Of a stretch of DNA of 64,000 nt, positions 49,158 through 57,333 are shown piece by piece. A program made the translations under genes and the position numbers. The notes beneath the pieces are model-generated. The model had not been told where the DNA came from, made no database searches, and worked only from the letters and a program-made list of their open reading frames with translations. Position 1 is the stretch's first letter. The number at the start of each line of letters is the position of its first letter. This stretch comes from Enterocytospora artemiae. Its lineage: Eukaryota; Microsporidia. The stretch lies in the NCBI GenBank assembly GCA_038659295.1, contig JASNGC010000005.1:186001-250000 (forward strand). The letters run 5' to 3'.

Positions 49158-50333
49158 ATGACTTCTAAATGGTTTATTGAAAGTTACCTAGGATTAAACA
49201 ATTCTTTTCTCGTAAGGAACATTAAACGATCTAGTGAAAAATTTGTGCAGAAATTAAATCAGCCTGAATGTTCCAGATTTACTTTAACGGGAGTTGATCT
49301 CAGATCAAATAGAGATGAAGGGATTCCAGAGGTTAATATTCGTGGTTTCATAAATTCGAATGGAGTGAAAATCCCGATTATACTAGACCTTAAAGATAAT
49401 ATGCAGTTGATAACATTCAACTGTCATGACGAAATTAATCTTTTTGTAGTTGTTACAATTGAGTCTAAGCACAGGTTATACTTTTGCAAGTTCTTTTGTT
49501 GCCGAAATTGGGATAAGACGGAGTTTGAGGCCGTTGAAGTTGGTTTGCGGGGAGAAAAATCTTTTATAGAAGTTGGCAAAGGGTCTATAAAACTAAAGTT
49601 TATAATAGAAGACATCAGGCAGGAAATAAAAGAAAATAAACAGCTTTGTATGAGCTCTACTGATGATCTTGTGCCCAATGGAAACCATTATAACATAGTT
49701 AAAGTCAGTGATTCAGTAAGGCAGGTATTCCGCATTAAGTTATACAATCATGTTTTCAATATCGAAGAGTTTATGTGCCCCATTTGCCTAAGAATGTACG
49801 ATAGATTGCTAGATTTAAAGAACCACATTAATTTTGGCCATTTACATCTCAAGAGTGAATTTAAATCAGGCATATTGCATATTAATAAATCAGAAGCTAT
49901 TCACGAAGATACATTACAGTCAAAAGAGTTTACATTTATTAGAAAACCGGGTAGAAGGTTGATTATAGAGCACGGATACTGTACCTATAGATTTGGAAAA
50001 AAAGATATTAAGATATTGGATTATAAACTAACAAAAAACCAACTGCAGATAGAAAGAGAATACAAAACCATTGATTACTCAGAGGTATTGGCTACTCATT
50101 TGAATGAGAGGATACCTAAGGATTCAATTATTGAAGAGGAATATAAACTGATGACGGAATGGAATAAATTAAGAATAAAAGGAGAAGATTTGAAGACAAC
50201 AGTTAAAAGCTGTTTAGTACTCTTTGGTGTTAACAAGTCAATTATTCGGTTGATCGAAGTTTTGTATGTGCAAGGTGTTTTAAACTCGAAAGAAATTGTA
50301 GACATTCTAAACAATGTCAAAACTAAACGTTGA
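49158..50333 (+). CDS. SUZ12-like zinc-finger/VEFS-box protein (PRC2 candidate)
   Basis: 391 residues. The mid part has one C2H2 finger, CPICLRMYDRLLDLKNHINF then GH (C207, C210, H223, H228), in the same C-x2-C...H-x4-H pattern as the SUZ12 finger, followed by the segment FRIKLYN-like basic sequence before it. The C-terminal 100 residues have the VEFS-box-like pattern EEEYKLMTEWNKLRIKGEDL then SCLVLFGVNKSIIRL, comparable to the SUZ12 'EVMKLWNLHVMKHG ... CMLFVENYG' region that binds EZH2. The frame opens at TTG 49089, but CCC directly before the ATG at 49158 marks that as the start. Another VEFS protein is possible; no EZH2 homologue is in the window. Confidence 0.6.
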   Translation: MTSKWFIESYLGLNNSFLVRNIKRSSEKFVQKLNQPECSRFTLTGVDLRSNRDEGIPEVNIRGFINSNGVKIPIILDLKDNMQLITFNCHDEINLFVVVTIESKHRLYFCKFFCCRNWDKTEFEAVEVGLRGEKSFIEVGKGSIKLKFIIEDIRQEIKENKQLCMSSTDDLVPNGNHYNIVKVSDSVRQVFRIKLYNHVFNIEEFMCPICLRMYDRLLDLKNHINFGHLHLKSEFKSGILHINKSEAIHEDTLQSKEFTFIRKPGRRLIIEHGYCTYRFGKKDIKILDYKLTKNQLQIEREYKTIDYSEVLATHLNERIPKDSIIEEEYKLMTEWNKLRIKGEDLKTTVKSCLVLFGVNKSIIRLIEVLYVQGVLNSKEIVDILNNVKTKR

Positions 50334-50900
50334 AAATCTGACATCTTGTTTGATCCGAAATAGGGTAGATACGATTATTTGAAGCGAACAGTATCCATTG
50401 ATCGCTATATAAGTAAATAATCATTTTACTGTATGCTTTGGTTCTCACACCAGTAATAAAAATAAGATAGAAATGGGACATGATACAGAGTTAAAACTCG
50501 TTGAATAAGTATGTATCATCAAAGTAAATGTCCATGATCTGCAAGCATATATGCTAGAACATATTAAATACTTAAGCTTATTATACAGCCATGAATATAA
50601 TATATAATGAAAATTTTAAGGTATTCCTGGCAACTTGAAGACAATTGTTTTAGTTATAATTGATTTTTCCATAATTAAATCAATAATAGATTAAAACCTA
50701 AAAACAATTCAATAGCAAGAACCATAGTAAAAGACAGAGTATTGTATATCGAATAAAATTATCAAGTTTCTTCGATAAAATTTAATCAAGATAAACACAA
50801 TGGATAGCCAGTCATCATTACTGTACTTAACTGTACTTATGTAAATTTCCTTTGTTCAAAGATATAAATATATAAATCTTTAGGACTTTATCATAATAGC
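50334..50900. other. 567-bp convergent intergenic region
   Basis: 3' ends of the SUZ12-like and SNARE genes. AT-rich; no RNA fold or long frame was recognised. Confidence 0.35.
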
Positions 50901-51392
50901 TTACACAATTCTGTATATAATCAAGCCTATGATCAAGACAGTAATTGTCCCCAAAATTCTTGTAATTCGCATTGAAGCATCCATATATGCCTTGCTCTTA
51001 TTAATTTCTCTTTCTATGCCCGAGGCATGATGATCAATGTCAATCATATGAGTACACAAATCATTAATATCACTTTCCTGACCATCTATGTTTTCTCGAA
51101 TAAAATCAGTTATTTCGGCAAAATCATTGACCTCATTTGCGATTTTTTCTATTTTGTCACTTCTAGAAAAGCTGGTGTACAAACTTTCATCTGTATATAG
51201 TTTATAATATTTTAATTTGAGATTATTGTATACTTTACACAGCTTTGGTGGGATATTACAATATTCCATTAAAGAATTCAAAGCTGTAATCTCAGAATTA
51301 ATTTGTTCTGACACCTGTATTGCCCTATTTTGAATATAATCATCAATTTGTAAATCCAGGTTAAATATTCTATTTTCTAGTTCATTTTCCAT
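50901..51392 (-). CDS. Syntaxin-like (Qa) SNARE, tail-anchored
   Basis: 163 residues from the first ATG (51392; the frame opens at TTG 51434). Helical throughout, with a SNARE motif about 90-145: FIRENIDGQESDINDL, where the Q sits at the zero-layer position as in syntaxins ('EQGEMIDSIE'), followed by a hydrophobic C-terminal anchor (LGTITVLIIGLIIY) and two-residue tail. Qa-SNAREs on ER, Golgi or plasma membrane drive vesicle fusion. There is no room for a full Habc domain, so the compartment cannot be guessed. Confidence 0.7.
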   Translation of the reverse strand: MENELENRIFNLDLQIDDYIQNRAIQVSEQINSEITALNSLMEYCNIPPKLCKVYNNLKLKYYKLYTDESLYTSFSRSDKIEKIANEVNDFAEITDFIRENIDGQESDINDLCTHMIDIDHHASGIEREINKSKAYMDASMRITRILGTITVLIIGLIIYRIV

Positions 51393-51486
51393 TCTGTTTA
51401 TAATAATAATGACTTTATTTCTAATGTGAAACAATTAAATTACAAACTAAATGGCTAAAATAAAAATTATCAGGTTTTACAAGGAT

Positions 51487-51699
51487 TCAAATAGTTTTGT
51501 TGGATGTCGCCTCATCTTTCTCCATGAGTTGCTTGATTTTGCTGTTTACAATGCTCTGAACATGTTCAGGACTCAAAATCATAGATTCAGACTCTTTTTG
51601 GATGGATTTTGAAAGCACAATCCCCAGCTCAAGATCAAAATCATCTTTTTGAAATTTTGGTTTTTTGACTTCTTGGCTGCTAAAATCAAAATCAAACAT
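51487..51699 (-). CDS. Small protein, 70 aa, possible ubiquitin-interacting motif
   Basis: ATG-started, no shadow relation, acidic N-terminus. The segment DDFDLELGIVLSKSIQKESE resembles a ubiquitin-interacting motif (acidic patch, Leu, small residue at +3, Ser at +7), although Val replaces the usual Ala. The rest is a polar helix. The genes on either side are on the same strand, spaced by 94 and 101 bp. No family recognised; the UIM is a weak guess. Confidence 0.5.
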   Translation of the reverse strand: MFDFDFSSQEVKKPKFQKDDFDLELGIVLSKSIQKESESMILSPEHVQSIVNSKIKQLMEKDEATSNKTI

Positions 51700-51800
51700 A
51701 AGGAGTTATTTGTAGCCTTCCCCAAAAATCATATTGTCGCGACTCTCTGAAATACATATCAGCGTAACAATACTTAAAAATATTAGTACATCTTATAAAT

Positions 51801-52094
51801 TTATTGTTTTTTTAATTCAACATTTTTGTTATATTCAGAAATCAAATCATCAATTCCTCTGAACAAAGCTTGTGGTGTCTTTTTTGCAGAAATTGACTTA
51901 TATTTCAGCAATAAAAGATTTTTGTAAATCTTTTGTAAATTCTCTAAAAGTGCATATGCACGCCTTTTGGAAAAAACCAAGGAAATCATTGCATCACCTT
52001 GAGATTCTGTTGACTTCAAGTATTGTAGTAGTTCGGAATAGTTTTCCAAAAAATTGTCAATGTTGTCGCTTATAAGCTTTTTTGTTTCTTTCAT
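51801..52094 (-). CDS. Small hypothetical protein, 97 aa
   Basis: ATG-started helical protein (MKETKKLISDNIDNFLENYS...), with a CCC (GGG at 52100-52102 on the plus strand) a few bases upstream, as for proven genes. No recognised domain; length and composition suit a small coiled-coil subunit, for instance of a multisubunit complex. Confidence 0.55.
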   Translation of the reverse strand: MKETKKLISDNIDNFLENYSELLQYLKSTESQGDAMISLVFSKRRAYALLENLQKIYKNLLLLKYKSISAKKTPQALFRGIDDLISEYNKNVELKKQ

Positions 52095-52325
52095 AAAATG
52101 GGATCTTAAAAAAGTAGTTTATGAACAAACAAAACCTTAGCCACTTGTAAGTTTGAAGCTATTTCCAGTATCATAGTCAGTTACAAGATTTCAAAGTAAC
52201 TATATATGAGACGGTGTTAATTGGGGTACAATATGCGTTAAGAGCTTCCATTGTTTCTATTAAAAAGAGCATGTTATTATGAGGTATGATTCAACCAAAA
52301 ACCTGTTCCGTATAGTCAGATTCAC

Positions 52326-54395
52326 TCAATTTATTAAAGCATTTTCATAATCTTCAATGCAAGGCAGACCATAGATATTATCATTATACATATAACTGAA
52401 AAAAATATCCGAATATACGCTGTTTACTTTGTTATTCACCATGATAAACCGGGGCTTTACTATTCGATCATCTAAAAAGAAAGCCAAAAGTTCATTTATA
52501 TAATTTCCAAACTCGTTGCTGGAAAAATTGTCAAATAAGCATACTCCGTCAACTAGATCACCGTCAATAAATTGAGAGTATGTTTCATTGTCCTTCCCAA
52601 TAAATAAAAACACATTTATCCCCGCATCCAACAAGTATATGCCGTCGTCCCTAATATTTTGCCTAGTCAATGGTAGAACCGTAGTATCACTTGTCAAATT
52701 CACTAACATTGGATATATCATAAGATCGACAATTTTAGTATGAGAGTTACAAAGTAAATAGATGTAAAATGCTCTGAAATCAGTAGGCGTGTTCGGGTCA
52801 GGCCTGAAAGGAATTGACTTTTTCAATGAAAGAACATAGAGAGGCAAAAACTTCATAGAGTCAGGAACCAACCCATTATAACTTTTAGAATCACCTATTA
52901 TCGATTTCAAACTGCTATCCAAAAACATTGCGCCTGAGCGCTTTTTTAAAGACTCCTTGTAGCAAGCATTCAAAAAGAGTGATTTTGCAATCTCAGGAGT
53001 ATTGTATAAATCCATTCCCACGGTATTTAGTTCACTCTCATGGGGAATTCTTATTGTAAACACTCGAATCGTTCTTCTGCATTGCTTATTAACCCTAATC
53101 ATTGCCAATTGAATATATATTTCCTTAATTTCTCCTATGATCTCTACCTCAAAATTAATTGAATGTGCAGAATTAAAGTTGGAGTAACCGAAGAGATCTA
53201 CTCCTTTTTGTATAAAATTTCCGTGCATAGCCTTCAGCGAAATATTCTCGTTGGTTCTAATTCTACAAACACCCCCAAAGCATACTCTACTGCTGAAGTA
53301 TTCATTTAGGTCACAATATAGTTTTGATGTGTGAATAGGGTCCGTTCCATCATAATTGGAATAATGGAACGTTTGCCCCCCAGACTGAGTAAGGATTTTC
53401 ATTGTAGAATACTCCACACTACTTCGGGTCATTATAAATAAATTAACTGCAAGGTTTTTCCTGAATAACATCTCTGCGGTTTCCTTATAGAATTTGTTTG
53501 TACAAATTAATGAATTGCTCTGCTCAATTCTTGAAAATGAATGATTTGGGGCACTTCCCAGAAAGGTAAAAACAGTTCCTGATCGAAATACCCTCGAAAT
53601 AACTCTTAAAGCAGCCAATAGATTGTTTTTAATCGAGCCTTTGTTTTTGAAATATTCAATAATATCATCAAATCGAACACCATTAGAATCTCCGGTGTAC
53701 TCCTCATTATCTGTACGGAACTGAGTTATTGGAAATGTTACAAAATCAGATAAAATTGTTGGAACTTGGCCTGTAATCACTGAAAAGGTAAGATCCGAAG
53801 TTAAAATATATACACTCTCACTGTAGAACACAAATGCTATTTTTGTCCTTGCATGATAGTTATTACTTTTAAGAATTTCCTTAATTGAATACAATACACT
53901 CGAAAGAATAGTAAGCTTCTTTGCTTCAGATGTCACTTCAATCAAAAATATAAGAACTGGTGGGTCAGGAGTCTTCACAACAAAACTCGCTGGTGCCTCT
54001 AGTTCATATGTTTCTTGCAGTAAAAATGGATGCGAGAATATTTTGCTGTTAAACTCTCTAACGTTTCCATTATTAACCACGTTTGTTTGTTTCATTTGAA
54101 ATGGAACACTAACTTCGTTTACCAGATTACATAGGTTACATTTCCATTTTAAGCCTGGCATGATGATTTCAGAATAACAATTGATATACCCGTTACAGTT
54201 GAAGCATCTTATTAGGTCTTTTTCTAAAATCTCCAATGGCTCTCTATCAAATTCAACGGTAAAGGATATTGGAATGGAGCTATGCCTAAACTTTGATTGA
54301 TCTGCTGGCAAATAGTTTATAGAACTCCTAAAGAATGCATTATTGGTGCTGAGGTTTGTTTCTTCCTGAAGATTGTCATTATTCATGGCTTCCAT
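52326..54395 (-). CDS. SEC24: COPII coat protein Sec24
   Basis: Cargo-binding COPII subunit. The zinc finger CFNCNGYINCYSEII-KWKCNLCNLVNEV opens the protein, then trunk sequence (PPVLIFLIEVTSEAKKL), beta-barrel, helical and gelsolin-like C-terminal domain (GIYLLDAGINVFLFIG). The frame opens at GTG 54482; the ATG at 54395, preceded by CCCC (54403-54406), is the likely start, giving 689 residues, shorter than yeast Sec24 (926). Sec23's CxxC wording differs, so Sec24 is favoured. It works with Sar1, Sec23 and Sec13/31 at ER exit sites. Confidence 0.9.
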   Translation of the reverse strand: MEAMNNDNLQEETNLSTNNAFFRSSINYLPADQSKFRHSSIPISFTVEFDREPLEILEKDLIRCFNCNGYINCYSEIIMPGLKWKCNLCNLVNEVSVPFQMKQTNVVNNGNVREFNSKIFSHPFLLQETYELEAPASFVVKTPDPPVLIFLIEVTSEAKKLTILSSVLYSIKEILKSNNYHARTKIAFVFYSESVYILTSDLTFSVITGQVPTILSDFVTFPITQFRTDNEEYTGDSNGVRFDDIIEYFKNKGSIKNNLLAALRVISRVFRSGTVFTFLGSAPNHSFSRIEQSNSLICTNKFYKETAEMLFRKNLAVNLFIMTRSSVEYSTMKILTQSGGQTFHYSNYDGTDPIHTSKLYCDLNEYFSSRVCFGGVCRIRTNENISLKAMHGNFIQKGVDLFGYSNFNSAHSINFEVEIIGEIKEIYIQLAMIRVNKQCRRTIRVFTIRIPHESELNTVGMDLYNTPEIAKSLFLNACYKESLKKRSGAMFLDSSLKSIIGDSKSYNGLVPDSMKFLPLYVLSLKKSIPFRPDPNTPTDFRAFYIYLLCNSHTKIVDLMIYPMLVNLTSDTTVLPLTRQNIRDDGIYLLDAGINVFLFIGKDNETYSQFIDGDLVDGVCLFDNFSSNEFGNYINELLAFFLDDRIVKPRFIMVNNKVNSVYSDIFFSYMYNDNIYGLPCIEDYENALIN

Positions 54396-55000
54396 ATTTG
54401 TTGGGGATAAAAAATAAACAAATATGTGAGCTTCTTCAAAGTCCCTAATAAATATTGACTTATGAACAGCAGCACTCGTCACACATATTGTATCATTATC
54501 ATCCGATCAATTATATTCAGTATACCCGATGAAGCTGAATCAAAAAAGTAGGAACATGATTATTTAGTCTATTAAGAAAATTCAATGTTTTTATAAAAAA
54601 TTAAAAGTCAACTCCACAAGTAAATCTAATTTTAACAACACATTAGATCTAAATTAGTTCTAATGATATTTTATTATTTCTATAGTTTTTCGTTAATTCT
54701 TATAAAATCAGTGACATCATTCCTTACAGTATGAGTTCACTATTCCAATTTTTGTAAATCAAATAATATTGAATTTAAATTGATCTAACCGATATTTGAC
54801 ACCAAATTCGACGAGTTGGAATCTAGGTTTCCAGTTAAAATCAGTCTGTGCACTGTTGTTCCCCAATGACAATGATATACTCCAATTGTAAAATCTAAAA
54901 TTTTAATCTATTTTTCATGTAAGATTCCATTTTTTGTTATGTTAGCATTGGTATTTTGTTATAGTAATCCTAAATTTATACATTTTTTTAAATTTTATCC
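54396..55000. other. 605-bp divergent intergenic region
   Basis: Shared upstream of Sec24 (minus) and DNA ligase (plus). CCCC of Sec24 at 54403-54406. No RNA gene or long frame seen. Confidence 0.4.
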
Positions 55001-56956
55001 ATGGAATCTACGAGTAAGATTGAGTTCTTGGAATTTTGTAATGTCTTAGAAAACATAGCAAATACTACGAAAAGATTGGAGATACAGAAATATTTGAGTA
55101 ATTTCCTAAAATCTGTTATTAGTAGGGACAAAGAGTCGTTGATTCCAATATTATTTCTTTCAAGTGCCACTGTGCATCCACAATTCATGAATATTGAGCT
55201 GGGAATTGGAGATTTTACCATCCAGAATGCAGTTTGTGAGGCAACCGGCTTGTCTATTAAGTCGGTTAGATCTGCACTAATAAAAAGTGGTGATTTAGGT
55301 ACTATTGCTATGGAAAGTCGCGTAGCTCAGTTAATTATTGTGAAAATTCATCTTACATGTTGGGATGTTTTCGAAAAATTGAAAGCTATTGCTCGTTCAA
55401 CAGGAAGGTCTAGCACGAATCTAAAGAGAAATATTATGCTAAGCCTCATAAATGTCGCTTCCCCATTGGAAACTAAATATTTGATCCGGCTTTTTGAAGC
55501 CAAATTAAAAATAGGTTTGGCCTTGCAAACAATTCTTATTTCTATATCAGAAGCATTTGACTGCACGGACTATCAAATTGTTAAATCAGCCTATAATAAA
55601 AACCCGGATTTCTCCAATTTAGTTAAGTTGATTTTTAAGTTTGGAATTGAAAATTTAGAAGAGTATTCCAAGATTATGCCTGGAATTCCACTGAAACCAA
55701 TGTTGGCTACGCCCACAAATAACCTAACAAAAGCATTTTCCAAATTTGAAGGAAGTAAATTTATTAGTGAATACAAATACGATGGCGAACGAGTGCAGAT
55801 TCACGGTTTAGGTAAATTTTCCACACCAGAAGATATGGATAGATTAAAGAAAACAGAAACCGGGCCTATCAAAATAGATAACAATCATATGGATAAGTCA
55901 GTTGATGAAAACTCGTCCATAGATAGGCCAAGGCTATTTTCTTTTAATAAAAGTAGCCTAAAAACTACGACCACCCGACAAACTAATGATATGACTACTA
56001 TGCCTGTAAACTCCAAGGTTACAAACACCAAAATATTTAGCCGGAATATCGAAGACATTAGCATAAAGTTTCCAGATATTGTTGAATTGAAACTATCTGA
56101 GAAATCATTTGTTTTGGATGGAGAGGCTGTTGCATTCTCAGACGGAAAAATTCAACCATTTCAACTGTTAAGCACTAGAAAGAGAAAGAACATTGACAAG
56201 ATTGAGGTACAGGTGTGTGTCTTTGTTTTCGATATTCTGTTTTTCGACGGTAGAGAATTGTTGGATTTGACACTCCAGGAACGAAGAGCTGTACTATTTG
56301 AAAATTTCGTGGAAATTCCAGGCAGATTTCAGTTCGCAAAATACGAAGTCTGTAAATCTATAGACGATATTGATCTAATATTTAAATCATCAATAGAAAA
56401 CTATTGTGAGGGGCTAATGTTGAAATCACTAGAATGCTTGTACAAGCCTTCCCATAGATCTAACAGCTGGGTGAAACTAAAAAAGGATTATTTGGATAAT
56501 TTAGGCGATACTATTGATTTAGTGGTTATAGGCGCATTCTATGGTAAGGGTAAGCGCACGGGAATGTATGGGGGGTTTCTTCTGGCAGTTTTTAACGATG
56601 AAACTGAAAAATACGAGGCTATTTGCAAGATTGGAACTGGATTCTCTGATGAGAACTTGATGGCCTTTTACAACAAATTGACAATCACAGTAGATAATTC
56701 TGAAATAGAATCTAACATTACACCTGATGTGTGGATTAAGCCTGTAATGGTGTGGGAAGTCAAAGCAGCATCGTTAAGCTTAAGTCCACTTTATTCTGCG
56801 GGAATGATAGATGGTAAGGGTATTTCGCTTAGATTTCCACGATTTATTAGGGAAAGAGAAGATAAAGGTCCAAAAGACGCCACATCGAGTTCACAAATAG
56901 TGAGAATGTATACAGATGAAGTGAATGGTGTTGATGAAGATGATGAATTTAATTAA
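55001..56956 (+). CDS. CDC9: ATP-dependent DNA ligase I with an internal insertion
   Basis: Complete ligase core. The adenylated lysine is K259 in KYDGER; motif III-like LDGEAVAF, motif IV EGLMLKSLECLYKPS and motif V SWVKLKKDY follow, then the OB-fold domain to the end. The N-terminal DNA-binding domain is present (about 1-230). Between VQIHGLG (about 270) and KIFSRNIED (about 344), the usual short loop is replaced by a polar insert of about 70 residues. The N-terminal regulatory tail and PIP box of yeast Cdc9 are missing, leaving 651 residues. Joins Okazaki fragments and completes excision repair. Confidence 0.95.
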   Translation: MESTSKIEFLEFCNVLENIANTTKRLEIQKYLSNFLKSVISRDKESLIPILFLSSATVHPQFMNIELGIGDFTIQNAVCEATGLSIKSVRSALIKSGDLGTIAMESRVAQLIIVKIHLTCWDVFEKLKAIARSTGRSSTNLKRNIMLSLINVASPLETKYLIRLFEAKLKIGLALQTILISISEAFDCTDYQIVKSAYNKNPDFSNLVKLIFKFGIENLEEYSKIMPGIPLKPMLATPTNNLTKAFSKFEGSKFISEYKYDGERVQIHGLGKFSTPEDMDRLKKTETGPIKIDNNHMDKSVDENSSIDRPRLFSFNKSSLKTTTTRQTNDMTTMPVNSKVTNTKIFSRNIEDISIKFPDIVELKLSEKSFVLDGEAVAFSDGKIQPFQLLSTRKRKNIDKIEVQVCVFVFDILFFDGRELLDLTLQERRAVLFENFVEIPGRFQFAKYEVCKSIDDIDLIFKSSIENYCEGLMLKSLECLYKPSHRSNSWVKLKKDYLDNLGDTIDLVVIGAFYGKGKRTGMYGGFLLAVFNDETEKYEAICKIGTGFSDENLMAFYNKLTITVDNSEIESNITPDVWIKPVMVWEVKAASLSLSPLYSAGMIDGKGISLRFPRFIREREDKGPKDATSSSQIVRMYTDEVNGVDEDDEFN

Positions 56957-57333
56957 AATAAATTGTATGTGTTGAAACAAGATTTCTGTATCCATATTTT
57001 ATGATCTTCTGTATTACCTATTATGATATTGAGATTTTCTAGAGGATGGCACACATTATCATGGATTTATCGATATTATAATTATCAATTATCACAAACT
57101 ATGTAGGGTAAGTACATTATTATACAGATTTTATTACATAATACTAAGGTTAAATTGATATATGACTATTAAGGAAGTACGTGGAGACTTCATCATTCTT
57201 CCAGTGTGAAAATTTATGTGGATTTTACAACGCTGCACAAAAAATTCCCTGAGCAGTTAAAAACAAAGATGTTAAGCTTGCAGCTTATCTTTTATTTTTA
57301 TAAAATTTGCTTTCTTTATTTTTTGCCGTTAAA
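56957..57333. other. 377-bp intergenic region
   Basis: Between two plus-strand genes; an open frame at 57206-57400 overlaps the start of the condensin gene and has only weak coding character. Nothing else seen. Confidence 0.35.
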
